Part shown: piece after piece, positions 20,619-30,430 of the stretch
Position numbering within the stretch: the stretch's first letter is position 1
How the letters are laid out: every line of letters begins with the position of its first letter
Source: Paraniabella ginsengisoli
GTDB lineage: Bacteria > Bacteroidota > Bacteroidia > Chitinophagales > Chitinophagaceae
Assembly: GCF_022513635.1 (NCBI RefSeq)
Contig: NZ_JAKWBL010000001.1
Span: 930,001 to 994,000, forward strand
Length of the DNA stretch: 64,000 nt
Direction of reading: 5' to 3'
Notes under the pieces: generated by a model
The model's database searches: none
What the model was told of the DNA's origin: nothing
The model's input: only the letters and a program-made list of their open reading frames with translations
Translations under genes and position numbers: made by a program

Positions 20619-21977
20619 TTAGAGATCAAATTTTAAGCGTATCCCGGTGCCCATATATTTAAGATTTTGTTGCGTTACATTTTTCATAGGCACTTTTATA
20701 AAAGGCTCAAGTGATACAGCATTCTTGTCAGATATCTTTTGACGATATCCTAAAGATATATTGTAAAAGCCAAGTAATGGTGTATTCTCTGTAGGTACCT
20801 GAGAAGGCTGGTTGTTGCTGGTACTCTGTTCGTTAAACATTACAGACCTGTCTTCTTTAAGTGTTCCTTTATTTGTTTCCACCGAAATCTTTACATTTCT
20901 GCTGTCGGCAAATGTGTATGTCTTATTATCGTTTATTACCACCAACGCTGACACGCCGGCTGTGGCATACAACTTTTTATTAATGCTATAATTGATTTCA
21001 ACAGGTATATCTATTCCGGATAAAGAAGCGTCCACTTGTTGTAAGGTCCTTATTTGAGAAGAATTTGCTGTTGAACTATTATAAGTTACAAGTGAATTTT
21101 TTGAACCTGCTAAATCAACTGGTGCAGATGCCATAGCGTTGGCAACTCCTCCCGCTGGAGCGGTGGGATCAAAAGCACGGGAGGCCGATAGTTTTGTATG
21201 TGCAATCCCTGAACTTATTTTTATTTTATCATTGATAGCATAACCAAGCGAAACACCATAACCCATGTTAATGCCAAGTTCACCAAATAATGGAGATACA
21301 TAAAGACTCGGCTGCCATCTGCTGTTTCTTTCTGCAGACTGCTTTCTGTCAGATGTTTTTGGTACAGTTGAAGCTATAAGAATATTACTTTCTTTTTCTT
21401 TAGGAGTGTTTGTAGTGGTGACGTTGTTTTTGTTGTCCACTACATTGTTTCTCCAAAAATCTACTTTCTTTTCCTGTTGTTTCTCTTCTTTAATTATTGG
21501 TGCATTCGAAGCTATTGGTTGTTGTGTTGGTTGATAAGAAGGTGTTACCGGATTAGGTGCAGGTAAAATAGCATTATTGTTAAAAGCGGGTGCTGCAATG
21601 GATTTTGTTACAGCCAACTGTTGTTGGTTATTATCAGATATTTTAGGATTTACCTGCGCATTATCAATTTGCGGCAAAGTCTCGTTGATTATCTCATTTT
21701 CGATGTTGGTATCCGTGTTGTTTTTAATTACAACATCATACGTTTCAACGGGTATGTCAGTAACGTTGGTATTATTAAAAATACGCGCAAATAAAATCAC
21801 ACCGATAATAACTGCGGCAGCTGCTGTTACCCACAAGGCAATAACAGGCTTCTTCCTTACAGGAATTGCAGTGTGTTTTGCAGCAAACCTTTCCCATGAA
21901 CCCTCATCGTACGGCTCTTCGTGGCTCTGCAACGCACTTTTTATGTAATTTATAATATCGTCGTTTGGATCTGTCAT
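20619..21977 (-). CDS. Anti-sigma-like membrane protein with C-terminal beta-barrel domain
   Basis: 452 residues. A short cytoplasmic segment (MTDPNDDIINYIKSALQSHE..., about 1-42) precedes one transmembrane helix (IALWVTAAAAVIIGVILFA, about 45-65). A long Asn/Gln/Pro-rich linker (about 70-210) leads to a C-terminal region with alternating hydrophobic strands resembling Bacteroidota outer-membrane beta-barrels (about 225-452, e.g. LFGELGINMGYGVSLGYAI). The ATG overlaps the stop of the sigma factor gene (ATGA), the usual arrangement for sigma/anti-sigma pairs. I infer that the N-terminus binds the sigma factor while the C-terminal domain sits in the periplasm or outer membrane; neither is shown by sequence alone. 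Confidence 0.75.
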   Translation of the reverse strand: MTDPNDDIINYIKSALQSHEEPYDEGSWERFAAKHTAIPVRKKPVIALWVTAAAAVIIGVILFARIFNNTNVTDIPVETYDVVIKNNTDTNIENEIINETLPQIDNAQVNPKISDNNQQQLAVTKSIAAPAFNNNAILPAPNPVTPSYQPTQQPIASNAPIIKEEKQQEKKVDFWRNNVVDNKNNVTTTNTPKEKESNILIASTVPKTSDRKQSAERNSRWQPSLYVSPLFGELGINMGYGVSLGYAINDKIKISSGIAHTKLSASRAFDPTAPAGGVANAMASAPVDLAGSKNSLVTYNSSTANSSQIRTLQQVDASLSGIDIPVEINYSINKKLYATAGVSALVVINDNKTYTFADSRNVKISVETNKGTLKEDRSVMFNEQSTSNNQPSQVPTENTPLLGFYNISLGYRQKISDKNAVSLEPFIKVPMKNVTQQNLKYMGTGIRLKFDL

Positions 21978-22633
21978 GTTCTGAAATTTTCGCTATACAA
22001 GGCTTTGAGTTTATTTTTTGCCCTGGATAGATAGGAGCGGCTTACGTTTTCAGGAATAGCCAATAAGCCTGAAATTTCCTGGTGTGTAAAACCTTCTATT
22101 TCGTATAAATTAAAAATCGCTTTTTGTGTGTGTGGAAGTTTATTTAATAGCTTTAAAATATCTTTTGCTTCTGTGGTCTGCATTTGTACCTGTGCTAAAG
22201 GGGGTATCTGCATTTCCGATATATCTTCTTTTCCAAAATCTATTTTCTTTTTTCTTAAGAAGTCAATAGCCGTGCGGGATGCAATTTTGGCAACCCATGC
22301 CTTAAACGATGAAGTGATATCCCCGGTTTGACCAAGAGCATTGAAAGAAGAAATATTATTGAAGATTTTAATAAAACTGTCATTTACAAGTTCTTCAGCA
22401 AAGTGGTAATCATTTACATAGCGAATCACCACACCCTTTAGATAGCCGTAAAAGCCTCTGTAAAGCGCCTCTTTGTGATGCTCTTTATTGTTTTGGCATC
22501 CCTTTAAAGTATGTTCCAGTTCATCTCCGCTTAACGCCAATGTGTGTTTTTTAACCAGCTTATTACCTGCTTCGTTTGAATTTTCAGCCCGTGCTGTTTT
22601 ATCTGCTGGATATACGTCTTCTAAAATGAGCAT
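21974..22633 (-). CDS. ECF RNA polymerase sigma factor
   Basis: 219 residues from the ATG at 22633 (a GTG one codon earlier is also possible). Sigma region 2 is visible around YGYLKGVVIRYVNDYHFAEELVNDSFIKIFNNISSF and AWVAKIASRTAIDFLRKKK. Region 4 is PHTQKAIFNLYEIEGFTHQEISGLLAIPENVSRSYLSRAKNKLK, a helix-turn-helix that reads the -35-like element. An N-terminal extension of about 50 residues is unusually long. It overlaps the membrane/beta-barrel partner by 4 bp, so the two are co-translated. The target genes are unknown. Confidence 0.92.
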   Translation of the reverse strand: MLILEDVYPADKTARAENSNEAGNKLVKKHTLALSGDELEHTLKGCQNNKEHHKEALYRGFYGYLKGVVIRYVNDYHFAEELVNDSFIKIFNNISSFNALGQTGDITSSFKAWVAKIASRTAIDFLRKKKIDFGKEDISEMQIPPLAQVQMQTTEAKDILKLLNKLPHTQKAIFNLYEIEGFTHQEISGLLAIPENVSRSYLSRAKNKLKALYSENFRT

Positions 22634-22734
22634 CACCGGGAATTAGCTTGTTCCTATCTGTTTTATCAGTAATCTTCTTTATTTGTTGTTTGTGCTTCAC
22701 CCGTTACCGCTGTAATTTAAAAGATCGTCTATCC

Positions 22735-22777
22735 TAAAAAATCAGCCATGCTTACTTTCGCAAGCGTAGGCTGATTT
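22735..22777 (-). terminator. Terminator of the DUF4397 gene
   Basis: AAATCAGCC and GGCTGATTT form a stem (with CTT/AAG inside). On the minus strand the stem is followed by a T run, just downstream of the DUF4397 stop codon at 22805. Confidence 0.75.
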
Positions 22778-22804
22778 AGTTTCATAAAGGTACGGGTCAA
22801 TAAA

Positions 22805-23527
22805 TTAATGAGCGAAGGCATCCAACTTTATTCGTGTACCGGTTGCCTGGCTACCGGCCCTGTAACCGCCACTCCATATTGTATAAATATTTCCTCTCAT
22901 CAAATTAATCGGTTCCATTGTTGCCAATAAAGTATTTTGCCCGGTTGGCCTTAATTCGAATACAATATTGAAAGTTGCTTTATAACTGAAAAAATTGCCA
23001 GCTTTTTTATAGGTGATGTTTGTAGCTATCGGGTTTGCTTCACCTTTCACATATAAGTCGAGGCCGGAAGCGTCCGGGCTCATATTCGCGAAGCGGATGC
23101 GAACAGAATCTTGCCCAGCTGAACGGGTACTGTCGCCTAACGAAACAGCATCCATTTTGGCGGCAGTATCAACTATAAATACGGTGTAATATTTTCCTGC
23201 ATCAAAACTTAAACCTTTAGAAAACAATGGGTTTGCACTGGCAGCGCCTGCATTATATACCTTTATTTCCCGGTTTCCTGTGTAAGCACGGAAGTATTCT
23301 ATTCTGTCGGTGTAGTTAAAATAACTTACACCAAGCCTGTTATTGTCAAGTGCAACATCTAAAGCGGGCAACCCTGCTGATGCATGTACAACGCCTACTG
23401 CCGCGGCATCCGGCAGATCGTAATAGTCGTCGTTCGATTTTGAGCAGCTAACAAGTACCAGGGTAAGTAAACCCGCGCCTAAAAGGCTGTTTCGGTAGTT
23501 AAATTTAAAAAATTTAATTGCGTTCAT
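22805..23527 (-). CDS. DUF4397-domain lipoprotein
   Basis: 240 residues. The lipoprotein signal SLLGAGLLTLVLVSCSKS has lipobox LVSC at about residue 28. The mature part carries DUF4397-type features: VGVVHASAGLPALDVALDNN, YTDRIEYFRAYTGNREIKVY, then VRIRFANMSPDASGLDLYVKG and LRPTGQNTLLATMEPINLMRGNIYTIW. The domain is repeat-like and extracytoplasmic, with unknown biochemical role. It lies upstream of, and in the same direction as, the sigma factor but is separated from it by a terminator, so it is probably its own transcription unit. Confidence 0.85.
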   Translation of the reverse strand: MNAIKFFKFNYRNSLLGAGLLTLVLVSCSKSNDDYYDLPDAAAVGVVHASAGLPALDVALDNNRLGVSYFNYTDRIEYFRAYTGNREIKVYNAGAASANPLFSKGLSFDAGKYYTVFIVDTAAKMDAVSLGDSTRSAGQDSVRIRFANMSPDASGLDLYVKGEANPIATNITYKKAGNFFSYKATFNIVFELRPTGQNTLLATMEPINLMRGNIYTIWSGGYRAGSQATGTRIKLDAFAH

Positions 23528-25844
<2,317 letters not shown>

Positions 25845-25882
25845 ATATTTCAGAAGCTTTAAAGAACTTTTCGAAAAATACT

Positions 25883-25916
25883 AAAAGCTGTCTCAATACA
25901 TTGAGGCAGCTTTTTT
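25883..25916 (+). terminator. dnaK terminator
   Basis: AAAGCTG..CTCAAT pairs with ATTGAG.CAGCTTT around a 2-base centre, followed by a T run, 38 bp after the dnaK stop codon. Confidence 0.85.
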
Positions 25917-25932
25917 ATTTAATGATTCCTCC

Positions 25933-25940
25933 TATCTTTG
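25933..25940 (+). promoter_or_regulatory. Bacteroidota-type -7 box of the MATE gene
   Basis: TATCTTTG matches TAnnTTTG and is followed by a C/G-starting transcript. It lies directly after the dnaK terminator and 148 bp before the MATE start codon, leaving a long leader. Confidence 0.5.
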
Positions 25941-25960
25941 CGCAACTAAATGCCCAAACA

Positions 25961-26052
25961 ATGAAAGTATTTTTTGCCGGTATCCTCGTACGCACCCACT
26001 AGTACAGCCGGATTTTATTTTGACACGCATCAGTACCGAATCCATTTCGGTG
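25961..26052 (+). promoter_or_regulatory. Possible leader ORF and hairpin upstream of MATE exporter
   Basis: A 13-codon ORF (MKVFFAGILVRTH, 25961-26002) is followed by a stem-loop in which TCAG.ACCGAA pairs with TTCGGT..CTGA (26020-26049). The combination resembles an attenuation leader but could be chance. No known riboswitch class was recognised. Confidence 0.3.
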
Positions 26053-26087
26053 CCTGATATTACTTTCATTCATTTATACATTATTAC

Positions 26088-27511
26088 ATGACAACGACAC
26101 ATAAGAGTGCTGGTAAAGTAGCGCTATCATTTCAATTATTAAAAGAAGCACTTCAGGGTAAAGAGATTGATTATACAACGGTTAGCATTCGCAAAGCGGT
26201 TATCATGCTAGCTATTCCCATGATGCTGGAAATGATGATGGAATCGGTTTTTGCATTAGTGGATCTTTATTTTGTAGGACACCTTAAAGAGAGCAGCATT
26301 GCTATTCAAACCGTTGGCCTTACCGAATCTGTTTTAACAGTGATCTACTCAGTAGCAATAGGTATGAGCATGGCAGCAACAGCAGTTGTAGCCAGGCGTA
26401 TTGGCGAGAAAAATAAGGAAGGTGCAGCACATAGTGCAGCGCAGGTGCTGATCATAGCCTTTTTGGTAAATACAGTTTTGAGCATAGCAGGAATTATTTA
26501 TGCCAAAGAAATATTGATGGCGATGGGCGCTACTGAACAAGCAGCAGAACATGGCCAGATGTTTACTAAAATAATGATGGGAAGCAGTATTGCTATTATG
26601 TTGTTATTTCTGATCAACGGTATTTTCAGAGGCGCTGGAAATGCGGCAATTGCTATGAAAAGCTTGTGGGTAGCAAACATTTGTAATGTGATACTTTGTC
26701 CTATTTTAATTAACGGTTTAGGCCCTATACCTGCGATGGGCCTTACTGGCGCAGCAGTTGCAACAGCTACTGGCCGAAGTATTGGTGTTTTATATCAATC
26801 CTACCATTTGTTTTGGGGCAAAGGTTTAATGCGGCTGGCTGCCAGGCATTTTAAAGTGGATGCTGAAGTAATGAAGTCGCTTGTAAAAATAGCAACACCG
26901 GGCATTTTTCAATTTGTAATCGCATCGTGCAGCTGGATCGTTTTAGCAAGGCTGGTTGCTGTAACCGGTGGTGAAGATGGAAGCGCAGGCTATCAAACGG
27001 CTTTAAGACTTATGATGTTTTTTATGCTGCCTGCCTGGGGATTGAGTGGAGCAGCATCTACATTGGTTGGCCAAAATCTGGGAGCAAACGCACCTGGCCG
27101 TGCCGAAGAAAGTGTGATGAAAACAGTAAAATATAATGTGATTTTTATGCTTACGGTTTCATTGATCTTTTTTTACTGGGAGATTGGCTGGTTAGTTTTT
27201 TTAGCGAGGTAGAAAATGTGCGAAATGTAGCCAGGCAAGCAATGCATATTATGGCGGTTGGCTTTGTATTTTATGGAGTAGGTATGGTGATGATCAATGC
27301 ATTTAATGGCTCCGGCGATACATGGACGCCAACAAAAGTTAATTTCTTTGGATTTTGGTTGTTCCAAATTCCCATTGCATACTTACTGGCCAACTATTTT
27401 GAGATGGGTGCGACAGGAGTTTTTATCGCTATTCCTGTAGCAGAAGGAGCTATAACAGTTGTATCTTTTATACTCTTCAAAAGGGGAGGATGGAAACTGA
27501 AGAAAGTATAA
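26088..27511 (+). CDS. MATE-family multidrug/metabolite exporter (one frameshift)
   Basis: 474 residues after adding one base to the T7 run at 27196-27202. Twelve hydrophobic helices in two halves are expected. The N-terminal half contains AIPMMLEMMMESVFALVDLYFVGHLKE and IAIQTVGLTESVLTVIYSVAIGMSMAATAVVARRIGEK, the typical MATE helix 1/2 and loop signature. The second half repeats it with IATPGIFQFVIASCSWIVLARLV and WGLSGAASTLVGQNLGA. The break falls in helix 10-11 (WEIGWLVFF/SEVENVRNVARQAM). It exports cationic compounds using a Na+ or H+ gradient. An unusual leader precedes it. Confidence 0.9.
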
Positions 27512-27553
27512 CGACAAACCTGTCGGTTTTTGTAACATAAAAGAAGCGTGCGA

Positions 27554-27573
27554 TCCTTCGGCAAGTTCAGGGA
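27554..27573. repeat. Single arm of REP-like module
   Basis: CCTTCGGCAAGTTCAGGGA matches the arm CCTTCGGCAAGCTCAGGGTG found at 34168-34187 and, inverted, at 13580-13600. The partner arm is missing or degraded here. Confidence 0.45.
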
Positions 27574-27590
27574 TAAACTGCCGAGGTTTT

Positions 27591-27667
27591 GATGATTTAT
27601 AATCGGGACGATAAAACGAGCGTGGCAAGGAAGATGATAGTAGCATTAAAGCTGGCTTCATAAAAAA
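27591..27667 (+). repeat. Dispersed hairpin repeat (R3)
   Basis: Has the core ATAATCGGGACGATAAAACG followed by AGCGTGGCAAGGAAGATG, then the GCTGGCTTCATAAAAAA tail. The same core recurs at 44527-44598 (same strand) and, inverted, at 52667-52741 and 60013-60088. It is always intergenic. Confidence 0.8.
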
Positions 27668-27728
27668 CCTTACATTTATAAGTACATATTAATATATAGA
27701 TTTTCAACTCAAATTACTTTCAAATAAT

Positions 27729-28492
27729 ATGACTTATTGCTTAGGAATTAAATTGAAGGATGGTTTAGTGGGTATTTCCGATACACGCATTTCTGCAGGA
27801 ACTAATGTTACCACCAGAAAAAAGTATCCGTTCACGAAGATGGAAAAAGTTCTCTTTTTATTATGACAAGCGGGCTGCGATCTGTAAGGGATAAAGCTAT
27901 TACTTATTTTCAGGATCTTGTTGCAGATGGAATTCCATATAATAAATTGTATGAGGCCGTTAACGCTTTTGGAGAACAAATAAAAAGAGTAGCCAAAGAA
28001 GATGAAGCGGAACTGGCAGCGTCTGGTTATAAATTTAACCTGAACGCCATTGTTGGTGGGCAATTGAAAGAGGACAAGGAACATAAATTGTTTCTGCTTT
28101 ACAGCGAAGGGAATTGGATAGAAATGGCAATGGGCTCGCAGTATGCTATTATTGGTAATAGTGGACAGGGGAAGGCGATCTTAAATCGTGTGCTTGATGA
28201 AAATACAACAATAAAGCAGGCTTTAAAGGCTGGTTTTTTATCGTTTGATTCTACACGTGTAAGTTCTAATGATGTTGAGTTTCCGATAGACGTTGTGATC
28301 TACGAAAAAGACAGCCGTGATATCATTGAGAATCGATATGAGTATGACGAACTAAAACCTGTATCTGATGTGTGGGCTAAGAAATTACATCAGGCATTGG
28401 ATGAAGTGCCTGATGACTGGATGGATAAAGCTTTTAAACAAACGGAGACGGATAATAATTCCATTAAAACTCATCAAAAAGAGATCACTTAA
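27729..28492 (+). CDS. Anbu-type (COG3484) proteasome-like peptidase (one frameshift)
   Basis: 254 residues after adding one base to the A6 run at 27818-27823. It begins MTYCLGIKLKDGLVGISDTR. After Met removal the N-terminal nucleophile is Thr1 and the Asp of SDTR is at position 17, as expected for Ntn-hydrolases of the proteasome beta fold, with RKK near position 30 supplying the lysine. Further family marks are FIMTSGLRSVRDKAI, IVGGQ, LYSEGNWIEM...YAIIGNSGQGK and SSNDVEFPIDVVIYEKDS. This fits the Anbu (ancestral beta-subunit) group, related to HslV. It is followed 31 bp later by a transglutaminase-like gene, a known Anbu partner. The usual alpha-E and ATP-grasp partners are absent nearby. 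Confidence 0.88.
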
Positions 28493-28523
28493 TAATATTT
28501 ATACAAAAAAGCCCAATAACAAT

Positions 28524-29366
28524 ATGAAGTTTAAGGTTTCAAGTGAGTTGTCGTATAACATAAAGTCTGACACGACATTCTTTTTTAATATACAGGCAGC
28601 TCAAACTAAATCTCAAACTATCATTGAGGAGCAGTTGGTTACAAGTCCGGGGAAAATTAAAATAGAGCCTTTTGATTTGGGTGTGCGCAAAGCAAGATTT
28701 TTACGTGTGCATGTGACTAAGCCCGGACATTTTAAAATTAATTACACTGCTACCGTTGAGCTTCATTTAAAGTCTGTTCGTTTTAAAAAAGAGTCAGATC
28801 TGAAAGCAAATACGATTCATCCTGACGCGGTTTCGTATTTATTTCCCAGCAGGTATTGCCAGGCAGACAGGATGTACAAATTTGCAGAGATGGAATTCAA
28901 AAACATCAAAACAACTTATGGAAAGGTTACGGCAATTTGCAACTGGATATATAAAACGGTTCATTATGTAAGTGGAAGTACGAATGCAAATACGTCTGCT
29001 ATTGAAACGATCACACAGCGTGAAGGTGTTTGCCGCGATTTTGCTCACCTGGGCATTGTAATGTGCCGTGCCTTATCCATACCTGCTAGATATATAGCAG
29101 CTTACGCATATCAGCTGAATCCACCTGATTTTCATGCCTGCTTTGAGGCATATATTGATGGTAAATGGATATTGTTTGATGCAACACGAATGGTTCCGCT
29201 ACATGGGTTGGTGAAAATTGCGCATGGGTATGATGCTGCTGATACTTCCTTTGCAAATATTTTTGGAGAGGCTGATCCGCTCAACGTTGTTGTTAGTTGC
29301 GAAGCGCTTGATAAAAAAGCTTTTGAAAACGCAGGGAAGAAATTGAAAACAATAAGTTACGAATAA
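28524..29366 (+). CDS. Transglutaminase-like cysteine protease, Anbu partner
   Basis: 280 residues from the ATG at 28524 (MKFKVSSELSYNIKSDT); in-frame codons further upstream lie inside the Anbu gene. An N-terminal beta-sandwich of about 100 residues precedes the transglutaminase core, with triad Cys in REGVCRDFAHL, His in PDFHACFEAYI and Asp in ILFDATRM. No signal peptide is seen, so it is probably cytoplasmic. It follows the Anbu-like gene by 31 bp and is presumably co-transcribed. In other bacteria this family accompanies Anbu, where the pair is thought to process peptides, but the substrate is not known. Confidence 0.87.
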   Translation: MKFKVSSELSYNIKSDTTFFFNIQAAQTKSQTIIEEQLVTSPGKIKIEPFDLGVRKARFLRVHVTKPGHFKINYTATVELHLKSVRFKKESDLKANTIHPDAVSYLFPSRYCQADRMYKFAEMEFKNIKTTYGKVTAICNWIYKTVHYVSGSTNANTSAIETITQREGVCRDFAHLGIVMCRALSIPARYIAAYAYQLNPPDFHACFEAYIDGKWILFDATRMVPLHGLVKIAHGYDAADTSFANIFGEADPLNVVVSCEALDKKAFENAGKKLKTISYE

Positions 29367-29381
29367 GTCCATGAACTATTC

Positions 29382-29873
29382 CTATCTTCCAAATGCTTTT
29401 AAAATACTTGGAATACCTAAACTGCCTTCAAAAGTGGAAATCAATTTTTTATCTTTATTATAAAAAGCGAGGTAAGGAAGATTTTTCATTTCGTAATAAG
29501 AAGGTATTACATAAGCAATATCTTTTCCCACTGTAATGCCGTGCTTATTGAGTCCGTATTTTTGTGCAAATGCTTTCATTTCCCACAAAGGCCTGGTAGT
29601 GGCCATTACAATCTGAATACCTTTAAATTTATTGATGTTTTTTATCAACGCCTCCGTTTCATGTTGACAATGATCGCATTCCGGGCTAAAAAACATGATT
29701 AAAAGAGGTTTTTCTTTTTCAAGTTTAGCTTTGAGGTTCCACTTTGTAGTACTGTCTGCAAGCAATAAAACAGCTGGCGGAGGTGTGTTTTGCTGCAGGT
29801 ACATCGGTTTCTCCTGTGCAGAACTATTAAAACTAAATACCAGCGAAAAAAGAAAGACGATAATATACTTCAT
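29382..29873 (-). CDS. Secreted thioredoxin-like protein (CxxC)
   Basis: 163 residues with a signal peptide (MKYIIVFLFSLVFSFNSSA, cut before Q). The thioredoxin fold carries C66-D-H-C69 in LLIMFFSPECDHCQHETEAL, followed by VMATTRPLWEMKAFAQKYGL and the cis-proline region NLPYLAFYNKDKKL. This is a TlpA/ResA-type periplasmic thiol-disulfide protein by fold. It is convergent with the transglutaminase-like gene (15 bp between stop codons). No cytochrome-maturation genes are near, so its redox partner is unknown. Confidence 0.85.
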   Translation of the reverse strand: MKYIIVFLFSLVFSFNSSAQEKPMYLQQNTPPPAVLLLADSTTKWNLKAKLEKEKPLLIMFFSPECDHCQHETEALIKNINKFKGIQIVMATTRPLWEMKAFAQKYGLNKHGITVGKDIAYVIPSYYEMKNLPYLAFYNKDKKLISTFEGSLGIPSILKAFGR

Positions 29874-29961
29874 TTATACTTGTTTAAAGAATTTGATAAA
29901 GGTAATACATTGATGTGTTTTGGTATCATTTGGATGCAGAGGAAATATTTTTTTGATTTTC

Positions 29962-29976
29962 TACGAAATTATCGTA
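29962..29976 (+). promoter_or_regulatory. Putative BlaI-type operator 1
   Basis: The perfect dyad TACGA-N5-TCGTA is centred 31 bp before the BlaI-like start codon. The same half-sites occur upstream of the second BlaI/M56 pair at 51573-51588, consistent with autoregulation. Confidence 0.6.
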
Positions 29977-29999
29977 ATTTAGCATTTAAATCGTAAAAT

Positions 30000-30362
30000 A
30001 TGATAAAGCTTACACCTCAGGAAGAGCAGTTGATGATAGCCATCTGGAAAGTGGGAGAGGGGCATGTAAAGGCCTATATGGAACATATACCTAATGCCGG
30101 TCCTTATACAACAGTCGCATCAACCATTAAAAATCTGGAGAAAAAGGGATATATCTCAGGCCGGCTTTTTGGCAACACTTATGTATATAAGCCCATCGTT
30201 TCAGAAGATGAGTACAAGAAAAAATTTATGGGAAGTGTGGTTAAAGATTATTTCAGCAATTCATACAAGGAGCTTGTCAATTTTTTTATTGATCAGAAAA
30301 AACTTTCCGCGGATGAATTAAAAGAAATCGTGAATATGATTGAAGGAGGGAAGAAGAAGTAG
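30000..30362 (+). CDS. BlaI/MecI/CopY-family repressor (copy 1)
   Basis: 120 residues. The N-terminal winged helix includes LTPQEEQLMIAIWKVGEGHVKAYMEHI, PYTTVASTIKNLEKKGYISGRLFGNTYVYKPIV, followed by a C-terminal dimerisation helix (SADELKEIVNMIEGG). Family repressors bind short dyads and are inactivated when a paired M56 protease cleaves them. The M56 gene follows 68 bp downstream in the same direction, and a TACGA/TCGTA dyad lies just before this gene. The signal sensed is unknown; a beta-lactam response is not implied. Confidence 0.92.
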   Translation: MIKLTPQEEQLMIAIWKVGEGHVKAYMEHIPNAGPYTTVASTIKNLEKKGYISGRLFGNTYVYKPIVSEDEYKKKFMGSVVKDYFSNSYKELVNFFIDQKKLSADELKEIVNMIEGGKKK

Positions 30363-30363
30363 G

Positions 30364-30392
30364 CCTCTCCTAACCCTCTCCGAAGGAGAGGG
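30364..30392. repeat. CCCTCTCC/GGAGAGGG hairpin repeat (copy 1)
   Basis: AACCCTCTCC-GAA-GGAGAGGG forms a hairpin directly after the BlaI-like stop codon. A second, inverted copy lies at 32816-32847. Confidence 0.6.
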
Positions 30393-30430
30393 AACATAAT
30401 CTGAAATCTTTAAATCATAAATCCAAAGAA

